Shown here: positions 19,375-28,111 of the stretch, in pieces | Layout of the letters: each line of letters opens with the position of its first letter | Numbering within the stretch: position 1 is the stretch's first letter | From: G965205255 sp965205255 | GTDB taxonomy: Bacteria > Pseudomonadota > Gammaproteobacteria > Pseudomonadales > Endozoicomonadaceae | Reading direction: 5' to 3' | Length of the DNA: 64,000 nucleotides | NCBI GenBank assembly: GCA_965205255.1 | Contig: OZ242051.1 | Location: 744,001-808,000 of the forward strand | The notes under the pieces: generated by a model | What the model was told of the DNA's origin: nothing | What the model saw: only the letters and a program-made list of their open reading frames with translations | Databases searched by the model: none | Program-made: the position numbers and the translations under genes

Positions 19375-19506
19375 GACTGAACCCTGAAGTTAAAAACCTA
19401 AGAATTTAAACTATTTTGGTGCCTGTTTTGCAAATAAAAAAAAGAAAATATTACTTACTCCAAAGGAAAACGTCAAATGAAAGCTGCTCAGGAATGCATG
19501 AAGTTT

Positions 19507-19538
19507 ATACCAAGACCTGCTTCTACCTTCTTATTGAG
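19507..19538 (+). repeat. Dispersed intergenic repeat, copy 3 (truncated by IS6-family end)
   Basis: It begins ATACCAAGACCTGCTTCTAC and ends at TTCTTATTGAG, where the IS6-family terminus CGCCGTCAACTTA starts. The remainder of the repeat is missing, as at 13238-13287. Confidence 0.6.
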
Positions 19539-20362
19539 CGCCGTCAACTTATTCTCTCTGACGTCAGGAAATCACATCCTGCTTTTTCTAAACGCAAAGC
19601 ACCTGCTTTGAAGTTTGCTCCCAGATAGCGAAAGCATGGCTTCTGGACTTTTCTTTTTTGTACTACAGGATGCGTATATCGACCCATATTCACCGAGAAT
19701 AAATTGCGCATAATGCCGGATAATTTCAGTATCCGCTGAGCGGTGGAGACTCTATTCATCTTAATCAGCGACTTCTCTCGTCTCCGAGTAGGTTGATGTG
19801 TATTCTCTACCCGATTATTAAGCCCTTTGTGTCACCGGTAATTCGGATTTTTGCAGAGGGGTTTTGACCGGCTGATTATAACTGCGTAGCTTGTCTGTAA
19901 CGATAACTCTGTGTGTAAGGTTTGACCTCACAAGCCTTTTAAGAAAACGAGTGGCAGCTTTTTATTTCGGTAATGCTGGATAAATATGTTCAGCTCATAT
20001 CCTTCACTGGTGAAGGCACACCAAAGGATATACTTGGTGTCATTAATGCGAATATTCATCTCATCCAAGTGCCATTTGTCACTGCACTTATGTTCTCGTT
20101 TTGTTAAAATAGAAGCATACTTACGACTGAACTTCAGACACCATTTTCGTATGCTCTCATAGCTCACTTTAACGCCCCGTTTAGCCATAATTTTCTCAAT
20201 ATCCCGGTAGCTAAAGCTAAACCTGTGATAGCGAAGACACAATAATCGATGATGCTGGCTAGGAAACGGTAACCCTTAGAGGCTTGAGTGAGCATGGTTA
20301 GTCCTGTTTGTTGCTGGGTAAACAAACGATGACAATAAATATCCTGATAAGTTGACGGTACC
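19539..20362 (-). pseudogene. IS6-family element with broken transposase
   Basis: About 820 bp bounded by inverted ends (GCCGTCAACTTATTC on the left; ATAAGTTGACGGTACC on the right). The minus strand encodes an IS6-family DDE transposase. The N-terminal part has CLRYHRFSFSYRDIEKIM, SYESIRKWCLKFSRKYA and DKWHLDEMNIRI. The C-terminal part has GLNNRVENTHQPTRRREKS and MNRVSTAQRILKLSGIMRN. At least one frameshift and stops between them (around 19860-19930) make it inactive. It is nearly the same element as the truncated one at 13813-14307. It lies between ubiK and the SPOR-domain gene. Confidence 0.85.
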
Positions 20363-20381
20363 CTATTTTATGAAACGTATA

Positions 20382-21050
20382 TTACTGTTTAATCAGAAAC
20401 CCTTTCATACTATGCAATACCAAAATACTTTGAGCATCCTTAGCATTTTCCTGCGTTAAAAAAGGCCCTAGCTGTACTCTGAACCACCGACCATGTTCAC
20501 CCCCAACGGTTTTCACTTGTGCATTCAGACCCCACAGCCTCAATTTTTTCTGAAGTCCAATTGCTGACCTTTTATTCCTTAATGAAGCGACCTGAACAAA
20601 GTAATCAGGTGATTTTTTTTGTTTTCCGGAAACTATTTGAGCAGTTTTTTGTGACTGATTAATTACCTGAACAGCAGTGTTTTTAGCAGGAACTTGTACT
20701 GAAGAGTCTGCATGGTAATTTTTTTCAACAAGTTCAGTATAAAAATCAAATACCGGTTTTTTAACTGGAGCGTTATGGATTGAATTTTTGTTCTTGTCCA
20801 CGTTTTTTTTCAAACTCATTTGGCTTTGCCTGTCTGAAGAATCAAACGTTGGATTTATTTTACCTTCTTCTGGCGGGCGATGTACTATAAACACCTGACA
20901 GATCATTGTCACCATTACACCAAATACAAAGCCTGCCAATAATGTTTTCCAGTGAATACCAGACATTAAGATTTTACGATTACGTTTATTAGTTTTATTT
21001 TCTGGTTTTTGCAAAGAAGCGCCCTGAGGCTTCTGCTTTGATTTGAACAT
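20382..21050 (-). CDS. SPOR-domain cell-division-type membrane protein
   Basis: A 222-residue bitopic inner-membrane protein with the FtsN/DedD type of layout: short basic cytoplasmic tail, one membrane helix (about 33-52, WKTLLAGFVFGVMVTMICQV), a low-complexity periplasmic linker, and a C-terminal SPOR domain (about 148-222, YFVQVASLRNKRSAIGLQKK and GRWFRVQLGPF). SPOR domains bind denuded peptidoglycan at the septum. A gene of this kind usually follows argS in gammaproteobacteria. Here it is near argS but on the other strand with a transporter between, so the locus has been rearranged. FtsN identity is likely but not proven. Confidence 0.8.
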   Translation of the reverse strand: MFKSKQKPQGASLQKPENKTNKRNRKILMSGIHWKTLLAGFVFGVMVTMICQVFIVHRPPEEGKINPTFDSSDRQSQMSLKKNVDKNKNSIHNAPVKKPVFDFYTELVEKNYHADSSVQVPAKNTAVQVINQSQKTAQIVSGKQKKSPDYFVQVASLRNKRSAIGLQKKLRLWGLNAQVKTVGGEHGRWFRVQLGPFLTQENAKDAQSILVLHSMKGFLIKQ

Positions 21051-21157
21051 CCTTTTTTCAATCCTTAATATGAATTGCTACTTATAAATGCATTATGCGA
21101 CTAAACTTGTCAATTTTATTTATCGCCTGGTTTTAATAAATCTGTATACTTTCCTAC

Positions 21158-22423
21158 TCACTCTTGAAAGCTCAGGGATGTTTTTCGTCTATCAGGCACA
21201 CTCAAGCTGGAAACCAGTGTAAAAAAAGCCACAGGACCAAGCAAATAATAAAACGAAAAACTCTGACCCAGAGACTCAAGAAGCACACTATTTATCAATG
21301 GTGCCAGGCCACCGAACAAAGCAAATGATATATTATACGAAAAAGACATACCACTGTATCGAACTGTAGCGGGGTACAATTCAACCAACATACAACCATA
21401 GCAAGCGTTTATCATACCCATAATAAACGCAAATAAAATTGCAAACAGCCATACAGCATGCAATCCAAAAAGCGAAATGAGTAAAAACAATGGATAACCT
21501 AGAACAAGCATAAGAGCACTACCTGTGATTAATAGTTTTTTTCTTCCCCAACTGTTAGATAAACAACCAAAAATCACACAAAAGATAACAAGCAAAGAGA
21601 AGCTATAGATAGAATAAAGGTAACCATCTTCCTGATTTACACCAAATCTTTGAGAAAAATAAGTAGGAAAATAGAGCAGTGTAAAAATACCAACAGCCAT
21701 TAATGCGGTAATACCAACACCCTGAATCAAAGATTTTCTGTGGTGCTTAAATAGCGTAGTTACAGGGGCTTTACAGGTTTTGCCCGCATTAACCATTTCT
21801 ATAAATACAGGAGATGCAGCTGCTTTTCGACGCACCTTGTAGCTGACCAGTCCTAATACACCCCCAACCATAAATGGAATACGCCACCCAAAAGCAAGTA
21901 TTTGATCGCTGGTTAACCACTTATTCAAGACTACACCAAACCCACTCCCCAAAACATTGCCAAAGGTTAGTCCTGCGAATATAAGCGATACACCAAATCC
22001 CCTAGTTTTAACCGGCATATGTTCTGCTAAAAAAATAGCTGAACCAGAGACCTCTCCTCCCAGAGAAATACCCTGTATCAACCGGAGTATTAGTAAAAGA
22101 ATGGGAGAAACCAGTCCCATGACGTTATACCCTGGAAGTAAAGCTATCAGAAACGTGCTGGCTGACATTAATACTATTGTCAGTGTAAAGGTGTTCTTTC
22201 GACCATATTTATCACCCATATGCCCAAAAATGAAAGAACCAGCAGGTCTTGCAAAGTAACCCAAAGCAAAAATAACAAATGTATTAATCATTGCTATCAT
22301 TTGCTCTCCCTCAGGAAAGAAAACACGGCTAATATAGGGTGCAAAAAGCGCATAAAGCGTAAAATCAAAAAACTCCAGGGTACTTCCGAGCGTTGTATAG
22401 AAAACTAATCTGTTATAATGCAT
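21158..22423 (-). CDS. MFS transporter, metabolite:H+ symporter (MHS) type
   Basis: A 12-helix major facilitator protein of the ProP/KgtP-like MHS family, taking up organic acids or osmolytes with protons. Typical marks are the opening FYTTLGSTLEFFDFTLYALF, the loop 2-3 motif GHMGDKYGRKNTF, and RLIQGISLGGEVSGSAIFLAEH in helix 4. The ATG at 22423 gives about 421 residues; a TTG five codons upstream is possible, and neither has a strong ribosome site. Substrate cannot be told from sequence. It is divergent from argS, with about 200 bp between. Confidence 0.85.
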   Translation of the reverse strand: MHYNRLVFYTTLGSTLEFFDFTLYALFAPYISRVFFPEGEQMIAMINTFVIFALGYFARPAGSFIFGHMGDKYGRKNTFTLTIVLMSASTFLIALLPGYNVMGLVSPILLLILRLIQGISLGGEVSGSAIFLAEHMPVKTRGFGVSLIFAGLTFGNVLGSGFGVVLNKWLTSDQILAFGWRIPFMVGGVLGLVSYKVRRKAAASPVFIEMVNAGKTCKAPVTTLFKHHRKSLIQGVGITALMAVGIFTLLYFPTYFSQRFGVNQEDGYLYSIYSFSLLVIFCVIFGCLSNSWGRKKLLITGSALMLVLGYPLFLLISLFGLHAVWLFAILFAFIMGMINACYGCMLVELYPATVRYSGMSFSYNISFALFGGLAPLINSVLLESLGQSFSFYYLLGPVAFFTLVSSLSVPDRRKTSLSFQE

Positions 22424-22622
22424 TCCGCTACCCGCCAAATTTGTTTGTTGTCGGCGGTTTCATTAAAGCATACGTTGCCTGAACCGGTTGTTTTATTAGG
22501 CAAAATATTATTTATTAGCTTATTATGCTGAGTGTAAAAACAGATGCAACAGTTCAACTACAAACTGGCATGGTTATACCTCACAGACATTCTCTAAAGT
22601 TTCAGAAATCAAAGGAATAGAA

Positions 22623-24362
22623 ATGACTCTTTTGCAACAGCTGGACACGTTATTTTCAGTTGCTCTTTCAAAAGTTGGCGCACCAGAAGGTTCTCCTGCT
22701 ATTGTTCGTACTGCTGGTCGCCCTGAATTTGGCGACTACCAAGTCAACGGTATCATGCCTGTTGCCAAAAAAATGGAAGTGCCTCCCCGACAATTGGCTC
22801 AACAGGTAATTGACTGTCTTACTAGCGAACCTCTGATTGAAAAAACAGAGATTGCAGGTCCGGGGTTTATTAATATTACTCTTAGTAATGACTGGCTGGT
22901 TAGCACAATCAGTGACTTAAGTGGTGATAATACAAGCGTTGAAAAAACAGATAATCCTCAGACAATTGTTGTAGATTATTCACATCCAAATGTGGCAAAA
23001 GAAATGGCTGTACACCATATCCGTTCGACCGTGATTGGTGATGCCATTGTTCGTATTCTTTCATTTCTTGGTCATAATGTGATCCGTCAAAACCATATTG
23101 GAGACTGGGGTACCCAGTTTGGTATGCTTATTGCACATCTGGAAGAAGTTGAAAGTAGCAATTATCGTGCTTCTGGCTCAGCGCTTTCAGATCTTGAAAA
23201 ATTTTACAGAGAAGCCAAAAAGCGCTTTGATAACGACAAAGAATTTGCCGATAAAGCTAGACAGTACGTAGTCAAACTGCAGTCTGGAGATGACTGGAGT
23301 TTATCCATGTGGAAAAAGCTGGTCGACACTACCATGAAACAAAATCAACTATTGTATGATCGGCTGAATATTACCTTAAAGCCAAGCGATATTATGGGGG
23401 AAAGTGCTTATAATGACTTTCTTGTCAATATTATCAAAGACCTTAAAGCTCAGTGCTTGCTACAAGAAAACGACGGTGCAAAAGTCGTTTTTCTTGAAGA
23501 GTTTACCAATAAAAATGGCGATCCAATGGGCGTAATTATTCAAAAAAGTGATGGTGGCTATCTATATACAACCACCGACTTGGCAGCTATAAACTATAGG
23601 GTAAAAAATCTCAATGCCAACCGAATTATTTATTGTGTGGATGCAAGACAAGGTCAACACTTGGAACAGGTATTTACCATTGCCAGAAAAGCAGGTTTTA
23701 TTTCGAAAAATGTTGCTCTGGAGCACTACGCTTTCGGTATGATGATGGGAAAAAATGGCAAGCCCTTCAAAACCAGGTCTGGAGACACAGTCAAATTAGC
23801 TGACTTACTTGATGAAGCTGAAATACGTGTTGCCAACCTCCTGGCAGAAAAGAACTCAAGCCTTACTGAAGAACAAAAAGTTGAAGTTATTAACGCACTG
23901 GCGATCGGCTCTATAAAATATGCTGACTTGTCAAAAAGCCGTACCAGTAACTACGTATTCGACTGGGATCTTATGCTGTCTTTTGACGGTAATACGGCAC
24001 CTTATATGCTTTACGCTTATACCCGCATTCATAGTATTTTCAAAAAGGGTAAGACGCGGATCAATGATGCTAATGGAAAGGTGATACTATCTAATATTCA
24101 GGAACGCACTTTAGCTCTCAAACTACTTCAGTTTGGTGATGCTATCAATAACACGGCCAAAGAAGGAGAACCTCACCTTTTATGCGCCTATCTTTTTGAA
24201 CTGTCCGGACACTTCATGAGCTTTTATGAGCATTGTCCTGTGAACAAAAAGGATATAAACAGTGAGCTAAAAGCAAGTCGCTTAAAACTCTGCGCATTAA
24301 CCGCCAATATACTGAAAGTAGGTCTGAATTTATTGGGTATACAGACAATTGAACAAATGTAA
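22623..24362 (+). CDS. argS: Arginyl-tRNA synthetase with altered HIGH motif
   Basis: Class I arginyl-tRNA synthetase of 579 residues (E. coli 577), with the N-terminal tRNA-recognition (Add1) domain, Rossmann catalytic core and C-terminal anticodon-binding helical domain. Family blocks are present: VAKEM, NHIGDWGTQFGMLIAHLE, VVKLQSGDDW, MGVIIQKSDGGYLYTTTDLA, GMMMGKNGKPFKTRSGDTVKL and NTAPYMLYAYTRIHSIF. The class I HIGH signature, which is HVGH in E. coli ArgS, reads AVHH here (residues 129-132), so the first histidine is alanine. The DNA is unambiguous (GCT GTA CAC CAT). An AAAGGA site precedes the ATG. A hairpin terminator follows directly. Confidence 0.95.
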   Translation: MTLLQQLDTLFSVALSKVGAPEGSPAIVRTAGRPEFGDYQVNGIMPVAKKMEVPPRQLAQQVIDCLTSEPLIEKTEIAGPGFINITLSNDWLVSTISDLSGDNTSVEKTDNPQTIVVDYSHPNVAKEMAVHHIRSTVIGDAIVRILSFLGHNVIRQNHIGDWGTQFGMLIAHLEEVESSNYRASGSALSDLEKFYREAKKRFDNDKEFADKARQYVVKLQSGDDWSLSMWKKLVDTTMKQNQLLYDRLNITLKPSDIMGESAYNDFLVNIIKDLKAQCLLQENDGAKVVFLEEFTNKNGDPMGVIIQKSDGGYLYTTTDLAAINYRVKNLNANRIIYCVDARQGQHLEQVFTIARKAGFISKNVALEHYAFGMMMGKNGKPFKTRSGDTVKLADLLDEAEIRVANLLAEKNSSLTEEQKVEVINALAIGSIKYADLSKSRTSNYVFDWDLMLSFDGNTAPYMLYAYTRIHSIFKKGKTRINDANGKVILSNIQERTLALKLLQFGDAINNTAKEGEPHLLCAYLFELSGHFMSFYEHCPVNKKDINSELKASRLKLCALTANILKVGLNLLGIQTIEQM

Positions 24363-24371
24363 TAGCACAGA

Positions 24372-24410
24372 AAGCCTGAAACTTTCCCGTTTAAAAATTT
24401 CAGGCTTTTT
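24372..24410 (+). terminator. Rho-independent terminator of argS
   Basis: AAGCCTGAAA (24372-24381) pairs with TTTCAGGCTT (24398-24407), followed by a T-run. It lies 10 bp after the argS stop. Confidence 0.85.
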
Positions 24411-25007
24411 CATCAATGTCCTGTCAGAGTGAAATGCACGGCATTAAAACAATTCAATAATATGGTAGATCATCTGACACGCAACAGTTTTCCCCTGATA
24501 AATAGAGTGTTTTTTTAAAGTTTAAAGTCAGAGCTGTTAACATAAGGCTTTGTTTAGGCAAAGAAAAAAACATTTCAACTGGCATGCCTCATCTGAGATT
24601 AAGACTCAAATCTTTAATGACAGTAAAAGCATGCTTTCGCTTACACTCGGTCAGATATTCAAACTGTAAATCTTCAAACCAAAAAAACATTGTACTTGCG
24701 GATAAGCTGATTTATAAAAGCTCTTTTTACCAGAAAAAACTAAAGCCAGTAATACAGCTTCTAAATACAACCCGCTATACTGCTGTAACTTTTGAATAAA
24801 CCCGCACTTTAATTTAGTTTGTGCATAGGATATGCTGAACAACATCACGATATTTTACAGTAGTTAGTCAGTCTTTGACTGAAGTCAGCACTAAATATAT
24901 GAGCCCCGCCAAGCATAAAGAAGTGATGACAAAATAAAATAATGTTGCTTAACCTGATTATCAAAAAAAGATTAACCACATCACTCTTTCTTTAAATCCT
25001 AATAAGG
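24411..25007. other. Intergenic region between convergent argS and sctV
   Basis: About 600 bp of AT-rich DNA with no convincing gene. An imperfect long-range pairing (GAAGTGATG near 24920 with CATCACT near 24980) might form a loose hairpin after sctV on the minus strand, but the loop is about 50 bases. Confidence 0.4.
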
Positions 25008-27095
25008 CTACGATAACGAAATTCTACCTAATGGCTGAACAGTGATTTCTTCTGTCATTTCTTGATGCGATAACACTGCAAGCTCATAAATTTCAGCTTC
25101 AAGCAGTCTTCTCACATAACGACGTATGTCCATAGATGTGATCATAACCGGCTTTTGATCTAAATGCCCGATCTTACCAACGGTTTCTTTCACCTTTTCA
25201 ACAAACTTTGCTGTCACCATTGGATCTAATGCAAGATAAGCTCCCGCTGATGTTTGACGAATACCATTTCGTATAGTGTCTTCTAAATCCTGATCGAGCA
25301 GGTATACAGGCAGAATATTTTGTCCATTACTGTATTTATAGCTCACATAGCGTTTGAGACTTCCTCGCACATATTCAGTTAATTGTACGACCTCTTTTTC
25401 TTTATGACCCCAAACTATCAATGATTGAAGAATCGTCCTTAAGTTTCTGATAGATATATCTTCTGCTACCAAACGTTGGAAAATTTCAGCGATCTTATTA
25501 ACTGGTAACAATCTTTGAACTTCTTTAATCAACTCCCCAAAACTATCTTCCATTTTCTCAAGCAGATAACGGGTTTCCTGAATGCCTACGAAATCTTCTG
25601 CATACTTTTTGAGAACAAATGCCAAATGATGAATCAGTATCTGCTCATCACCCATATAATTAACACCGGTCTTTTCAAGAGTACTTTTATACTTTTGTTC
25701 TACCCAAAGCGTCTCGAGACTCGGTATAAACGACTCTCCTGTCTCAAAAGGAATTTTTAACATTTCAAGGTGCTCACTCTGCTCTCTGGCAAATACGTAA
25801 CCCTGACGAAACTGACCTTTAGCCACGGGTACTTCGTTCAACATGATCGCATAATTCTCATCTTCCATCGAATCGTTAAACCGCAAATGAATACCTGGAA
25901 ACGGTACACCCAGATCCATATACAATGCTTTTCTTACTTTTAATAATTCTTGGTTCAATTCTGTGGTATCAAGTTTTTCCTGAAGAGTTGTCGGAACGTC
26001 AATAACCAACGGAAGTGTTTGTGCAAATTCTTCCTGTTCGTCCAATCGTGAATTTTTACTAGGATCTGAGGACGAGGCTGAAGCCATTGCAGGAATACCT
26101 CCCCGACCTTCTTCTGCATCTTTTTGTTTCTGAGCCTTTTTAAGAAGAAAATAGCCTCCACCGCCAATGACAAGAGCCAATGTCATAAAGATTAAAGTGG
26201 GAAAGCCTGGTACCAATGAGAAGCCAAATAATAAAATACCTCCCACCAAAAGCGCTTTTGGCTTGTCTAGCAGTTGACTACCAATTTCACTACCAAGGTC
26301 TGATGCTTTATCATTAGACACTCGGGTTACGATCATACCAGCCGTAACAGAAATTAATAGTGCCGGAATCTGTGCAATCAAGCCGTCACCAACTGTTAAT
26401 ATTGAATAAAGCTGAAGTGCTTCTCCTGCTGTCATGCCTTTGCTGGCAACGCCAATGGCCACACCAGCCCCAATGTTTACTGCAACAATAATTAGACCTG
26501 CAATAGCATCACCTTTTACGAATTTCATGGCACCATCCATGGAACCGAAAAGCTGAGATTCTTTTTCCACCAGCCCTCGACGACGCTGAGCTTCTTCCAT
26601 ATCAATAGCACCACCACGCATATCAGCATCAATACTCATCTGTTTACCTGGCATACCATCCAGCGAAAAACGGGCACTTACTTCTGCCACACGCTCAGAA
26701 CCTTTAGTAATTACCAGAAACTGCACAATAGTAATAATTAAAAATAACACCATACCTACAATAAGATTACCACCTACCACAAAATTCCCGAAGGTATATA
26801 CTATCTCACCAGCATCTGCATCAAGTAGTATTAATCGAGTGGTAGTAATAGAAATGCCAAGCCTGAATAGTGTTGTTACGAGAAGCACTGAAGGGAAGGT
26901 TGAAAAGTCAAGGGGAGACTTAAGGTAAATGGCTGTCATTAATAATATAGCTGAAACGCCTAAATTAAGTGCAATCAATACATCCACCAAAAATGTGGGG
27001 ATAGGCATAATAATCAACACAAGAATAGAAACCAGCATTAATGCCAGGAATATATCGTGACGTCTGGTAATACTTAAAAGTATTGAGCGAATCAT
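25008..27095 (-). CDS. sctV: Type III secretion export-gate protein SctV (YscV/LcrD)
   Basis: SctV forms the nonameric inner-membrane export gate of the type III injectisome and receives substrates and chaperones on its cytoplasmic ring. About 695 residues: seven or eight membrane helices (1-330), including LLVTTLFRLGISITTTR and the FHIPEP-type block LVITKGSERVAEVSARFSLD and DGMPGKQMSIDADMRGG. The soluble C-terminal domain has LGVPFPGIHLRFN, EDFVGIQETRYLLE, RNGIRQTSAGAYLALDP and ends TVQPLGRISLS. It matches the Yersinia LcrD subgroup rather than InvA, SsaV or flagellar FlhA. The ATG at 27095 is preferred to a TTG 30 bp upstream because AGGTG precedes it and the start then matches LcrD. It is last in the sctX-sctY-sctV order, as in Yersinia yscX-yscY-lcrD. 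Confidence 0.95.
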   Translation of the reverse strand: MIRSILLSITRRHDIFLALMLVSILVLIIMPIPTFLVDVLIALNLGVSAILLMTAIYLKSPLDFSTFPSVLLVTTLFRLGISITTTRLILLDADAGEIVYTFGNFVVGGNLIVGMVLFLIITIVQFLVITKGSERVAEVSARFSLDGMPGKQMSIDADMRGGAIDMEEAQRRRGLVEKESQLFGSMDGAMKFVKGDAIAGLIIVAVNIGAGVAIGVASKGMTAGEALQLYSILTVGDGLIAQIPALLISVTAGMIVTRVSNDKASDLGSEIGSQLLDKPKALLVGGILLFGFSLVPGFPTLIFMTLALVIGGGGYFLLKKAQKQKDAEEGRGGIPAMASASSSDPSKNSRLDEQEEFAQTLPLVIDVPTTLQEKLDTTELNQELLKVRKALYMDLGVPFPGIHLRFNDSMEDENYAIMLNEVPVAKGQFRQGYVFAREQSEHLEMLKIPFETGESFIPSLETLWVEQKYKSTLEKTGVNYMGDEQILIHHLAFVLKKYAEDFVGIQETRYLLEKMEDSFGELIKEVQRLLPVNKIAEIFQRLVAEDISIRNLRTILQSLIVWGHKEKEVVQLTEYVRGSLKRYVSYKYSNGQNILPVYLLDQDLEDTIRNGIRQTSAGAYLALDPMVTAKFVEKVKETVGKIGHLDQKPVMITSMDIRRYVRRLLEAEIYELAVLSHQEMTEEITVQPLGRISLS

Positions 27096-27144
27096 TTTAT
27101 CTGGCACCTGTCCACTTGTCCTCAAAGACTGGCTATGCTTATGC

Positions 27145-27486
27145 TCAATGTCCCTTTGAGGTATTATTATCTGAAGTATTATTTTCCAGCTTTAACTGTG
27201 CCCGTACTTCGATCCAATGGATCTCTTCAATGTCTTTTTTATCAGGCTCAGCATACTCCTTATATTTATCGACCATTTGCAGACACTCTTCAGGATAACC
27301 TGCCTCAAGGAAGGCATAGCTCATCATGCAGTAAACCTCTGGGTCTTCAGGACATAAAAGCTTCAAACCACGAAGCAACGTTAAACAGTCATCAAACTGT
27401 TTGTGCATCAAACGGGTATAAGACTGGGTTAGCATCCAGTTACGCTGTTCTTCATTAATATATGACTTCGATTCAGGCTCAGACAT
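27145..27486 (-). CDS. sctY: Type III secretion chaperone SctY (YscY)
   Basis: A 113-residue all-helical, TPR-like protein matching YscY in size (114), position and pattern: NWMLTQSYTRLMHKQFDDCL, then LCPEDPEVYCMMSYAFLEAG and ECLQMVDKYKEY. YscY is the cytoplasmic chaperone of YscX, and the pair is needed for early substrate export through SctV. A strong AGAGGTGA site precedes the ATG. It lies 50 bp before sctV and 18 bp after sctX, consistent with one operon. The SctX/SctY pair marks the Ysc family of injectisomes. Confidence 0.88.
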   Translation of the reverse strand: MSEPESKSYINEEQRNWMLTQSYTRLMHKQFDDCLTLLRGLKLLCPEDPEVYCMMSYAFLEAGYPEECLQMVDKYKEYAEPDKKDIEEIHWIEVRAQLKLENNTSDNNTSKGH

Positions 27487-27504
27487 CCGTTGTCACCTCT
27501 ATAT

Positions 27505-27888
27505 TTAAACTGAAATTAATACATTTCTTGCCATAATTGCCATCATTTCAAGTTTTTCATCTCGTTGTAACAGAGCTTTTAATTGATTAATTGCATCCTG
27601 ATCAGATTCAGCACTCCCCGTTGACAGAGTTTCCACTGACTTTAAAACACTTGCCCGAAACTCTTTCTGGTCCTGAGGTCCATATGAATCCAGCTTGTCA
27701 CCGCGAATAAACTTCATGATGTGTGTACTTGAGTCTTCGAGATTTAAAGCTGATGCAGTATGTACAGTGATAGTACTGCCTGCATTTGGAACCACCATTT
27801 TCTTTGCAGGCATGTCATTCTGCTTAGTCCCTGTTGTATGACTAATTCCAATCAAGCCCTGATTAATATCTCCAATTGCACCGGCCAT
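27505..27888 (-). CDS. sctX: Type III secretion protein SctX (YscX)
   Basis: A 127-residue protein whose size, position immediately upstream of sctY, and C-terminal pattern (INQLKALLQRDEKLEMMAIMARNVLISV-type amphipathic helix) fit YscX, an early exported component of Ysc injectisomes bound by YscY. The N-terminal half is poorly conserved, as usual for this family, so the call leans on context. It begins the minus-strand unit sctX-sctY-sctV and is divergent from sctC across a 223-bp region. Confidence 0.75.
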   Translation of the reverse strand: MAGAIGDINQGLIGISHTTGTKQNDMPAKKMVVPNAGSTITVHTASALNLEDSSTHIMKFIRGDKLDSYGPQDQKEFRASVLKSVETLSTGSAESDQDAINQLKALLQRDEKLEMMAIMARNVLISV

Positions 27889-28111
27889 AAAGTTTTTTTC
27901 CTGATTAACTTATATTTAGCTAAGCACAAACATGGTTGTTGCCTGATATACATTTTGGACCAGAAGAATAAATTAAAAGGCTGGTCTGTTATTTTATTGG
28001 CACGTATAAACTTTTTTTCCATAAGGTCGATGCCTATTTAGACGGGATTTCAACTCATATGCTTATAAAAAGGAATTTCCAACCAGGATATTCTCAGGGA
28101 GAGCTATACAC

